Part shown: positions 26,578 to 38,023 of the stretch, piece by piece | Numbering within the stretch: the stretch's first letter is position 1 | How the letters are laid out: every line of letters begins with the position of its first letter | The notes under the pieces: generated by a model | What the model was told of the DNA's origin: nothing | The model's input: only the letters and a program-made list of their open reading frames with translations | Database searches by the model: none | Translations under genes and position numbers: made by a program | NCBI GenBank assembly: GCA_030063045.1 | Contig: JAQSEB010000066.1 | Coordinates: 558,001 to 622,000 of the forward strand | Direction of reading: 5' to 3' | Length of the DNA: 64,000 bases | From: Pratylenchus scribneri | Lineage: Eukaryota; Nematoda; Chromadorea; Rhabditida; Pratylenchidae

Positions 26578-27209
26578 ATTCCAAAATTTATTACAAAATT
26601 AGACACCTTCGGACCGGATAAAGTGATATTATGAATAAAAAATTTTTTTTGTCATAGTTGTAAATTTTAATGATAATCAAAGCCAAATTGTGGCTTATTT
26701 GAAATAGTGTAATTGGAATATGCCACAAAATTAATATACAATTCCATATATGGGGACTTTCAGTTTTAAAACCGTTATAAGTTAAAATTAGTATATAATA
26801 TTCATTCACGTGCCCTAATTTGATGCCAATTAAAGATTCACTTATTGAATCATGATATCATGAAATCCAGTGTTCAATCGAATATCCTCCTCCCTACCCA
26901 TTAAATCAAATTTATTATTGGAGATGTGGCACATCAAGGCGAGCGGCTTCCATAAGAAATGGGGTGGAAAGCAAAGAAAAGAATGCGCAGCTCCCCTTCA
27001 AGCATTCGCATTGGCCTACTAAATCCACTAGCTCCTCCCCAATGGCTCTCGATTGATTTGATTATCCTCGGTGGCAAACATCCAATTCATTCCTTCTATT
27101 CCTCAACCAACCAAAAGCTTGTGCCTTTTTTTACCATTCCCATTTAGTCAACCAAAATCAAAACAACTCTTTCCATAGAGCTTGATTAATTTTATTGAAA
27201 ATTTTTAAA
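26578..27209. promoter_or_regulatory. Divergent promoter region between the EOR-1-like and SXP/RAL-2 genes
   Basis: 632 bp between two outward-facing start codons. The half nearer the EOR-1-like start is AT-rich; 26930-27140 is more GC/CT-rich and open in several frames, without a recognisable gene. No specific binding sites could be assigned. Confidence 0.45.
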
Positions 27210-29440
27210 ATGAGGACCAAGTTGATAATTCTCCTCTCACTGATTTGGTTTGAATTTGTAAATGGCCGAATTTCTGGAGAAGCTCCAACAATGATGGCTG
27301 AACCAAATACGAATTTCGAGGAAAAAAATGGAGAGATGATTGGGGATAATGCGATGAAAACTGATTCTAAAGTGGAATTAGAAACTGTAAAAAATTCTGA
27401 TGAGCTTGTTTCTGCGAAAAATGATAAAAAAAGTGAGGAAGAAAGCAATATTGAAGCAAATGAAAGTGGTGCACAAAATATTGGCATTCAAAAAGATAAT
27501 AATGAAAAAAGAATTGCTGATCAAGAATGGAAAAATATGGGAAAGGAAAATATGGAAAGTTTGAAGGAAGGAGATCAATTGTTTGAGAAAAATGAGGAAA
27601 CCGGAAACCAAAATCCGAATAAAGAATTAGAATTGGAAAATACAAAATTTTACGACGTTAATGTACCATCTGAAACAAAAGCTGTGAAAAATCTATCAGA
27701 AAATTCTCCACCTGCCGCGGAGAATACTGACGATCTCAAAGGATATTTACGTATTTTTCCTTTTCTGAAGACATGTTCACCCGACTCGATTGCAAATTTC
27801 CGTGCACTTTTGCGAGACCCAAGATTAACAAAAAGGGAATTGGAGAATAGAAGAGAAGAATGGGCTGAAAAACAGTCGGTGGATGTGAAAAAGGCATTCG
27901 TGGAATGGAAAACAAGACTTAATGAGGGTAAACAAAAAGTTGCCGAACGGATTGCTAAAAATTTGGCTTCATATATTGAAGGCATCCAAAATCTTTATCT
28001 GAATTTGAAAGTCAGCTTGAATTGTTCAATATTCTAGAGAATATTTGTTATTTCAGGAAATCATTGCTAATATGGAAATCAGCCGACATGAAGAATGCAA
28101 ACAAATCCGCTCTTTGGTGAACTCTACTGCAAATTCCGATGTTCGAGAATACTTCTCAAAAAAAGTTCGAATTCGGCTAGTACAATATTGTCTTGATCAA
28201 AAAGGGAATGAAAGTGTTAATGAAGTCTCAATTGAGGGTGTGAATGCTAATGCAACAGCAATGAAAAATCAACAAATTGACCAAATTAGCCAAATTTCCA
28301 AGGTAATCGATTGTAAAAGAATTCGAGTTTTTTATACATTGTTTGAAATATTCAAAATTTTTGGATATTTTTATAGGCCCAAGGCAATGAACAATCTTCA
28401 AATGAGCCTAAATCTATAACTACTGTCGCCAATCAAGGCGAATTTATGGACAATGGGAAGGAAGTGCTGCCAAATTTGCCTATGGAAATTCTTCCAAAAG
28501 AGCAACAGAAACGTTCCGATAAGATTGCAGCGGGCGAAAAAGATAGCAATGAAAGTAGTGTGAGTTCGGAGGAAGAGGATGGGGATGTTGTAGATGAGAG
28601 CAAAACAGCAGTAAATGGCACAGCAACGATCTGGCCAAACTCTGCTGGAATGGAAACGACAACTTGGAAACCAGATCCTGGTATTTTTTTAAGAAAATTA
28701 TTTCATTTTTAATGCTCATCTCAGTACCCGATCCTCCAAAAAATGTAAATAATTCGTCTTCTTCATCAAGTAGTGAGGAAATTTTAGAAAAAGAAGTGAA
28801 GGAAGAACTGGAGAAGGAAGATAAATTAGATAAGGCCAAAGATGAAGCCCAGAAAGATGGTGCAATTAAGGGTCTGAAGGAAAAAGAGATAAATGAAAGC
28901 AACAAGAATGCTGCGGATATGGAAGAAAGTAGTTCATCTTCTTCCTCTTCTTCATCCGAGTCTAGCTCTTCTTCGTCTTCCAGCAACTCTTCCAATGAAA
29001 ATGATAAGGATAATATTGTAAAAGAAAATGGAAAAAGTAAAAAGGGGGTGAAGAAGGGAGAAAAAGAGGATAAAGCAACAGAAGAGAAAGAAAGCAGTTC
29101 GTCGAACAGCAGTTCAAGTGAAGAGAATGAACGGAAGGATGTTAAAGTGAAGAAAAATAAAAAAAGAGAAGGGAAAAAGAAAAAGCACGAAACGAAAGGA
29201 GAAGGAAACTCATCGGCTTCATCGTCCTTAGAAAAGGATGATGATGAAGAGAATAAGAAAAAAGAGAAGCTGGTAGTAAAAGGTGAAGAAGAATATGCAA
29301 ATGATGATAATGATGACGATGATAAGAAAAGGAAACATGGTAAACGAAAGCATAACCGACATGGCCATCATGGAAAGGAAGAAAATGATGAAGTTGAGGA
29401 TAAGAAGAAAAGGCATAAAAAACATCAAAAGGAGGAATAA
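27210..29440 (+). CDS. Secreted SXP/RAL-2 (DUF148) family protein with long Ser/acidic/Lys-rich tail
   Basis: Four exons (27210-28010, 28057-28302, 28377-28680, 28725-29440) give 688 aa in frame. The signal peptide is MRTKLIILLSLIWFEFVNG. Residues 20-175 are acidic and low complexity. The SXP/RAL-2 domain covers about residues 177-295: YLRIFPFLKTCSPDSIANFR, LTKRELENRREEWAEKQS, VAERIAKNLASYIEGIQNLY. Members of this nematode-only family are secreted by parasites and are known antigens; some bind cations. Usual members are about 150-200 aa, so this one is very long. The rest is low complexity: serine runs next to acidic residues (near 28930-29000 and 29095-29115), then Lys-rich segments and a His/Lys-rich end (KRKHGKRKHNRHGHHGKE). 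ATG 27210 is used because it starts the signal peptide. Function of the tail is unknown; mineral, cation or polyanion binding is possible. Confidence 0.88.
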
Positions 29441-30394
29441 AAGGAAGTGATTATGAATTTTTTTTATCTCATTTCGGATATTATTCAAATTCAACAAGGA
29501 GAACAAACGGTCAAAATTTAGTTTATTCAATTATTTTTCCAATTTTGCAGATGATACATTTACCAAATCAACAGTTGTCGACTGCTTATTATTTAACTCT
29601 GCAAAAATTTTTGCTTAAAAACTAAATTTAATGCTGTTGGCTTGGGAATGTAATCTGTGTTTCACTTTACCTACTTTTTATATTATTCTTTTTATTAATT
29701 ATTTTGTTTTCATACAACATATATTTGCAAACATATTTTTTCGGGTCATTGGAATAAAGTTTTAAACATTTTAAATGTTAATTAAACTACAAGACATAAT
29801 ATCAAATTATAATGAGCTTCAGCTTACAGCAAATTAATTTCAACTGATGATATTTATGTCTATGAATATATGTACTGATGTGGGATTTTTGTCAAAAAGC
29901 AATTGAAAACCGAACTGAAAAAAATTCATAAGTATGTAAAATATTATTTAGAAAAACTTCATTTTTATTCTCATACATTCCAAATTAAAATATTTTAGAA
30001 ATTAGAACAAAAGTAAACCATCTTCACAATTTCATTCCATCATTTTCTCTTTATCTATAAATTCTACTAACTTAATAGTTTCGGGATTTGAAGGGAGCAA
30101 AGATTTCCTATGGGCAAAAGGAACTGTTGTCACGCTCGTCCCTTCTAGCAATCACATTCACTTCACTATATACCCCAAAGCAAAGCATTGACGCTCGCTC
30201 GCTTGCCCCTGTTTATTTCCTTAGGGCCGAGTTGTCGGCCATTTCCCATTTTCCTCCAATTGGGTGAATATAGAAAATACTTTTGGTAGAGAGTGAAAGA
30301 GAAAATGAGAAAATTTTTCGCCACGGCTGTGTTTGGATGAGAATGCACAGCTCACTACTAGTCAACAGCGGAATTGCTGGGGGAATAAGGGTAA
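29441..30394. other. Intergenic, no gene seen
   Basis: AT-rich DNA after the SXP/RAL-2 gene, probably with its 3' UTR. I see no ORF with family similarity here. Confidence 0.5.
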
Positions 30395-31515
30395 GGCCAT
30401 GTACATACTTTTTGTGACAGAGTCACATGTGAGCCTCACAAAGTGAGTGGTGGCCCAATCACACTTTGGTGAGGCGTTCGCGTATATACTTGGTGAGGCC
30501 ACACCCCTTTCCGGCAGAGTGTGAGCGAGTCAAAATTGTGACTCTGTCACCAAAAAATGCGTACATACTTTTTTGGTGAAGGGAAGAAAAAATGTGTGAG
30601 CCTTTCTGCACTTGTCACCACTTGTGTATCAATACAACCATGGTACCAAATAGCCCCATTGTTATTCCAATATTGTTAAGCATATTTTTAAATATTTTTA
30701 GAAATTTTTTTCAGAATTTTTCATCCATCCACTTTCGAGAAAAATGCAATTGAAAATAATTAAAATGAACGCCTCACCACCCATGTTTTGATGGAAAACA
30801 CCGGCCAATCCCAATGATGTGATAGTGAAAAATGATCAGAAAAAAATGGGGAATATTTTAAAAATAAAAGGAGAAATTTTCGTCAAACTGCTTCTTGTCC
30901 CTGCCAAGGTTTTGAACCAAAATTTAAACCGGTTTCCTGTGAACGTCAAACGCCATGTTCTATACATCATTGGATAGGGCTCGTCGAGTAGAATAAGAAT
31001 ATAAAAAAATTTTGTAAATCGGTCGTCAAATAAAAAAGTTATGGCCTCCAGAATGTCAGGAATATGCAAATTTCCAGAGCCGCTAACTCGCCATGTAGTT
31101 GACCAAATTCGATGTTGCATAGCTTGTTGGAAAGAGGAGAAAAAGGACTACAAAATATGTGAAAAGCAATTTCCTATGTTCATCTTTTCCATTTTTATAG
31201 CTCATTTTATATCCAAATCCGCTTATCATATATCCATGTTTTCAAATTTCAAAATTGATTTCATTTTTGGATTCTCCATAGTCGATTTACTTTATATGGA
31301 ATTAATTTGAACGAGATTAGGCCACGAAATTGATGAGAAAAACCGGTTTAAAAAAATTGGTGAAGGCATTCGCAACGACTCACTATGTGAGCCTCACAAC
31401 TCACAAGAGGGCGGGAAAAAGTATGTACACCAACCACTCACCACTTGTGAGGCAAGAAATAGAGAAAGAAAATAGCGTGGTGAGGTGATACCTGTCACCA
31501 AGTCTGTACAGGGCC
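30395..31515. mobile_element. Harbinger-like non-autonomous DNA element, about 1.1 kb
   Basis: The left end GGCCATGTACATACTTTTTG and the right end, read inward as GGCCCTGTACAGACTTGGTG, are imperfect inverted repeats. They are flanked by TAA on both sides (30392-30394 and 31516-31518). A 3-bp TWA duplication with GC-rich-tipped TIRs fits PIF/Harbinger. Sub-terminal regions carry further inverted copies of GTGAGCCTCACAA and GTCACCA motifs. No transposase ORF is visible; the longest internal ORF (31041-31310) resembles nothing I know. Confidence 0.7.
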
Positions 31516-32833
31516 TAAGGGGAGCAGTCTTCTCCGCTCCTCATCCAACCATCTCATTCTTCACTCACCAAACAACCAACCAAAATCGACCGACCAACAC
31601 AAAAATGACGGTTGGCGTTGTCGTATATTAAACAAAAAAATGGGGTTGTGTGTGGAAATATTGAACCGAAATCTTACATACATATCGGGATTATGGACAC
31701 AGCTTGATGGCATACATATTATTTTATTATTCATTTAATCCGGAGTATATGTATTTTGATAATAACATGTGATTTTTTGGCTGCAAAATCTGGCATTTTT
31801 TCCAAAAAATTTTAACTAGAAAAACAGTAAGTTCGCCATGCTTTTCGATGGTGAATAGCAGCAGCAACATCTATGAAAAAATGGCATTGTAGGGCTTGTA
31901 AATGCGCTACTAAAATAAAAATAGAGGGTGAGGGACCGTCTTAAAAATTTTCAGGGACCATCTCAAAAATTTAACAAAATTTACAAAATCAAAGGTTTTT
32001 GGCTTGAAATACCTAAACGGCTCTCCCATTGTCACAGATCAGAAATTACCATTCATGTTTTTTCTACAAACTTATGCATGAGATATGGATAAGGCATGCA
32101 CGCATCATTCATCAATCATCACATCAAATCATCATTTTATATTTGCATGCGATTTAAAAAATGTATGTCTTTTTTTTGCAAAAGATAGCATTAATAACTG
32201 AAATCAAATCTTTTAAATCCCCTGAGCTGCTGATCCCATCCAGTATTTTTTTTTCGCGATGTCTTTTCTCCTCAGCAGCTGATCAAAGATTAAGCTCCAA
32301 TTATTCATTGATGATATGATGCAAAAATCCAATAAATAGAAATCCTTTTTTAAAAGCTAATAGTTACACTTTTAATTAAAGAAGAATTACCAAAAAATTT
32401 AACTTTTCCAAAACAATTTTTTGGCATAAAATATTAAAAAGAATAAATAAATAACAGTTTTCCAAAAAAATCGATAAATATATCAATCGACTATCAAGCT
32501 ATCAACTCATTCATTATCGTTATATCTATATCTATCATATTTCTATACTTCAATATTCATCAATCATCATCTTCTAAAATCATTAAATCAATCATTCTTC
32601 CCCCAACCCCCAACCCCATCATTCATCAACAATAACAATTAACAAATAATAAGAAAAGCAGCCAAGAAATAGAGAGGGATTGAATTATTAATTGGAATGG
32701 AGTAAAAAATGGAATATAAATAATTAACACTGATTAATTTTTCGAAAATTTAGCGAATAATAGTTTGAATCACAATTTATTATACACAAGAATTTTGGTC
32801 TGTTCTCCAATCTCAATCTCAACTACCAGCGAA
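31516..32833. other. Upstream region of the ZC3H4-like gene
   Basis: No gene recognised. The last 300 bp are rich in ATCAT runs and hold a CCCCCAACCCCCAACCCC tract (about 32601-32618) that may lie in the 5' UTR of the next gene. An acceptor-like TTTAG precedes the start codon by about 80 bp. Confidence 0.4.
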
Positions 32834-35800
32834 ATGTCAACAATTGAGACCAAATCAGCAATTAGTATTGAAGATCCGGTGAAAAGAACAACCATTTCTC
32901 CTGCTGAAGTCAAAGATAATGCAAAAGAAATTGAAGATGGTGAATTGCCGGAGGAAGGAGAAATCACCGATGATGATGAAGTGGAAAGCAAAAATCAGCA
33001 GGAGGAAAATAACAAGCCACAACCAGAAACAGCAACAATTCAACAATCCCAAAAACAACATGACAGACGAAGTGATTATCACAGCAAAAACAGCGGAAAA
33101 GATGGCGGTACATGGCGGAAATGTGAGTACTTTTTAAAATATTAAAACCAGTAACGAAAATATCTCCATTTTCAGCATTCTCTGGCCATCATCAGTCTTT
33201 TGGGCGCAGCAACAAATTTGCACCAAATCGTGGGGGTGGTAATGATGGAGGGGGACGTTATCGAGATTTTGATTTTGATGGACGTGCAATGGTACAGAGA
33301 TTATTCATATTCATGGGATTTGGGGAGTTTAAAGGGATTTTCGAGGGAAGATGGAATTAAAAAGTTGGAAAATGGAAAACTATTAGAATTTAAAATTTAA
33401 AGAATGGACTGGAAAATTACATAATGTACTGGAAAAAATGGAAAAATAATAATTGGAAAAGTGAAAAAAATCACATTTAAATCATCGGTGGAAGCCATAT
33501 TGTTGCAAACTTTTTTGATTAACTTTACTCTTGATAATTTGATGAACTCCATTATTTGATTTTGCAGAAAACAAATGATGCTCAACAAGAAGAAATGATG
33601 GACTCGTGGCTAAGAGGCGCAAATCGTAAAAATCGTGCCGCACACAGTTCGCCAAACAGAGGCGATATTTCACCAATTCGAACAACACCAATGGTTGAAT
33701 CTGCTTCTACGTCGCATGGAATGAAAATTGAAGCAATTACTCAGGAAAGTGCCTCATTGAAGGATGGTGAACATAGCAAACATGAAGCTGAAATGACTGC
33801 GGCGGCAGCTCCACTTGACGATGATATGGATTTTAGGTAGGGGGAAGAACGAGATTTTATTAAATTCCAACAATATTTTGCTTTAGGGGCACAAATGGTA
33901 ACTCAACAGTGGAGCATAAAGAAGGCGAGGTGGCCGGGCCAACAGCAGCCATTGTATCGGATGATGTTGATTTTCGTCGTTCAGCTTCGACTCTTCAAAC
34001 AACAGGGCAACCAATAGCACCTCCTCAACCACCTTTTGGCAATCATTCGCCCCCACCATTCAACACTAGTCCTCCTCGACAGTTTGGAACAGATAGGAGG
34101 TAGGCACAATTTCAAATTTTTTTGAAATATTCATTTTTATCAGACGTCCACATTCACAAAGTCCACCAATTCGATTTGGGAACGACCAGAAACTTCATGA
34201 GCAAGAATTGTATGGAGGATCAGCAGCAAAACGCAATCGACCATTTTTCCAACCAGCAGAAGAACAAAGAGAATCAACACCTTCTGGTCCTTATGGCAGT
34301 GAAGAGGGATTTGATAGTGGTGGAAGCGGATTCACGCCAGGTGGTGGTCCTTTTGAGCAACAACCTCGGCAATTTCAACAACGTAGTGAAATCGGCGGAT
34401 TAGATTGGTCCCAAGGACGAGGCGGCGGTTTTCAAAATTTCAATCAAAGAGGAGGTCGAGGAGGTGGCACAATGGGGTGGGGGTACCGTGGTGGTAGGCC
34501 ATTCTTCCCTCGACTCATTTGCAAATTTTTCCGCGAGGGGTTTTGCCGGTAGGTGTATTTTCCTTTAGAATATGCAGATTATTCCTTACGTTATAATTTT
34601 CAGAGATGCCGAGAAATGCACATTCAGTCACGCAACTGCCGATTCTCATCGACCACCTCAATTATGCAAATACTATCAAACTGGATTTTGCAAAAAGGCT
34701 TTATTTTGTCAACTTATGCATGGTGAATGGCCTTGTAAAGCATACCACAAAGGCGAATGTACGAAAGAACCGTGTATGTTCTCACACGAACCATTGGATG
34801 ATGTTAGTCGACAAATTGTTGAGAAGATGATGGAGGATGAACGGCTTGGCATTAATACGGAACAGCAACAACAACAGCAAGGAACACCAAATCAATTTCA
34901 TAACAATTTTCGAGGTGGTCATCAGCAGCCGGGAAGTTTTTATCGACCCCGTTTTCACCACCAACAACAAGGTCAAGCATTTCCTCAACAACAACATCAT
35001 AATCGATTCCAACATCCGTCCCAACAAAATCAATCACCAAATCCGCCTTTTCATCCTCAACATCAACAGAATACTGGCGGAATAGTCAATTTCCCTCCTC
35101 CGCCACCGCCAGCCGCTGAGCAGCAACATCAACCATCTTTTGGCCAATTACAACAACAATACATACCCACGGAAGGAGGCCAACAGCCACCGCAATCATC
35201 TTCATTCAATCCTGAATTTCAACAACATGGATTTGGAACCTCAGCACCGCCTATTCCACCACCAGGTCTTGTTCTGCCCCCTATGTTAATGGCACCAACA
35301 TCGACAACAATTGGACAACAACAAGCTCAGCAGGGATTCGGGTTCTTCAATCATTCTGGTGGTGTTAACGCTCAACAGGTTTCTCTCATATTCCATTTTC
35401 TATAATAGAAACAGCTTTTAAATATATGAAATTTGCTTATTGGTAATAATAGCTAATAAAAAGAATTTAAAAAATAAAAAATTAAATCTAACAAATTAAT
35501 TTTAAAGCCACTTCCTCATTTGCAACCACCATCAACATCATGCGCCGCTATTGCCTCGCAGCAGCATCAATTTCAACAACAGCCAAGTTTTCAACAACTT
35601 CAACAACAAGTTCAGCAACAAGCAATAACTCCACATTTCCCACATCAACCTTCATTGCTTGGTCCAACTCTGCCCGATGCTATATCAGCAGGAAATATTC
35701 AACAGCAACAAATAATATCAGAATCGGCAAGTTTTTTTAAATCAGATAAAATATGATAAGAAATTGGTCAAATATTTATAAAATAATCGCTAATTTCACA

Positions 35801-38023
35801 TTAAAATTTACAAATTTTAGCCGAGTAAACAGCAAGAATATGGCAAACAATCCACCGCTATTTCGCAAGATTCTTCATCAACATTTGAGCAACAATCATA
35901 TGACAATAACAAAGATGAGGAAAAGACCGAGAGCGTGAATAGCGGCTTTAACATCAATCAAATGTTGGAACAAATAACTAAAAAACAATCATCGCCACCT
36001 TCATCACCGAATACAAAAAATTCAACAACAGAATTTGTTGATCCAACCTTGGATTTAATGGCATCTATCGGGCTTGGATCAAGTGGATTGGGTCTCAGCG
36101 AACTTTTGGCTGATGATGGTTTGCTACAAAATTGATAAATAAAAATTTAAAATAATAAGCGATGGCCCAAGTTTAAATTTTTTCAGTTAAGAGTTCGTGG
36201 GATTAGACGTGCGTACTGCTACATATTTTGGATATTTAGAATATTTTAAAGAGTATTTGGCAAAAATTGATTCAGAAATTTTAAAAATTGCATATTTTAC
36301 GATTTTTCGTGCATATATATTTTGTCCCAGCTCTATTTACTACTTGTCAATAGGTTATAAAAATAAATTTTTTAAATTAAAAGTTTTTTGAATATAAATA
36401 TTTTTAGAATCACCCGCATCCCCTGCGGTTAGTGGAATTGAGCAGACGCAATCAGATAAACCGGCCGCTTTGATCCCAACCATGGCCTGTGAATGGAAAT
36501 TGCATCTTGTCGATATTTCACCTCCTGACCCAAATCACCATTTTGATATGAAATTTATTCAGGTTCTCAAATTTATTCTATCAGATTTTTGTGATTATAT
36601 AATTGTTTAGCAAATTTCCTCCTCAAATTCCGATCCCCGATTGCGGCGATTGGCAGAAAAACAATTTGATTTGGTGTCAAAAACATTGCAACAGCAAATG
36701 GCCAGTACTAATCAACAACAAAAACATGAAAGCGGAAAAGAAGGAATTAATGACTCAATCACCAAAGAATTGCTGACCAAAGTGAAAAGTGAATCTGAAA
36801 CTAGCAAAAATCTTGTTGCCGATCCAAGGAAAGATCCACGGCGCAAAATGAAAGGCATTGAGAAAACTGTCAAAGGAAATACCAGGTTAATAAAAAAAAA
36901 TGACTTATTGTTAATAATTAATAGGTATTTAGAAATAGGTAGTTTATTTCAATATTCATTATATAATAATTTAATTATGAAAAAAGGAGCAATTAGATTT
37001 TTCCAACACAAAATATTCGGAAACTAAAAAAATTTACATTTTTAGCATTTACAACGCTCCTGGTAAAAAATCAAATCAATCCACATCCAATCAATTCGTC
37101 AAATCTGAATCATTTGGCGAAGAACAACAAAGTAGTCAAAGTCCAAAATTAATAAATGCTGCCATCGGTGAAAGTAATGTGCCAACTACATCCACACAAA
37201 TAGGCTCATCAGTTATAAATGAAGAAATGGTTCAGCGTCAAATGGCAGCCTTGATGTCAGCAGCTCTTGGTCATCAACCAAGTCCGATGGGAATGGGACC
37301 GCCACCTAATTTCAACACTCCACCACCTGCTGGAAGTAATATTTTCTTAAAGGGCGATTATTCTTATTCTATTTATCAAATTTTATCTTATATTTATTTT
37401 CAGTGATTCAACCACATCAACATCTCTCCCTAGCTCATCCTCAATCAATGTCAATGCCACCAAATTCTGGCCAATTCTATACAATTCCGCCTCCATTTAT
37501 TCCCCAAATGCCATCCGTTGCTTTTCACTCCTCAAATCATCCAATTATCCAGCCAAATCCAGCAAATATTCAATCAAGCGGCCTCAGTGGAGCCCAGATT
37601 CCCACACAACCGCGCATTCCATCCCAACAAATGCTTGGTGCCCATGCTTTTAATTTGGCCGAAACAAATTTGGGTGTGACGACAATGATGGCGAATACAT
37701 CACCGCCGACTTCATCAATGACAGGATCTGTCGGAGGTTATTAATAATTTTATTTTTGCATCAAAAAAGAGTTTTTAGGTAGCGGATATCATCGGGCAAA
37801 CCGCAATGGTGGCTCCGGAAATGGGGGACGGCATAAAATGCAACCGGAATCGCCCAAACTACAACAATCATCGCAGCAAGAACAAAATATTGAAACTGCT
37901 CAATCGCCCCAACAAAGATTGCCACCAGCTGCTCCGACAATGAGCTTGAGGGAAAAACGCAAGAATAATGAGTATGATTCACCATTGGCCAAATTGGCAT
38001 CTTCTTCTGGGAATCGGCAATAA
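32834..38023 (+). CDS. CCCH zinc finger protein, ZC3H4/ZC3H6/Su(sable)-like
   Basis: Nuclear RNA-binding protein family; metazoan ZC3H4 works with WDR82 to stop unproductive transcription, and Drosophila Su(sable) is its counterpart. It starts MSTIETKSAISIEDPVKR and soon has EIEDGELPEEGEITDDDEVE, the acidic N-terminal motif of this family. Gly/Arg-rich segments (RGGRGGG) precede three tandem CCCH fingers at about 34510-34795: LICKFFREGFCRDAEKCTFS with H, LCKYYQTGFCKKALFCQLMH, and PCKAYHKGECTKEPCMFSH, followed by the family's VSRQIVEKMMEDERLG. Long Gln/Pro-rich regions follow, then a (DPR)-type element (ADPRKDPRRKMKG) and a C-terminal REKRKNNEYDSPLAKL, also family-like. ATG 32834 is preferred to an upstream non-ATG extension. 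Some splice sites in the middle are approximate. Confidence 0.88.

Noticed and set aside
31041..31310. 89-aa ORF inside the Harbinger-like element as a transposase remnant
   Set aside because: No DDE or Myb-like motif is visible and it lacks similarity to Harbinger proteins.
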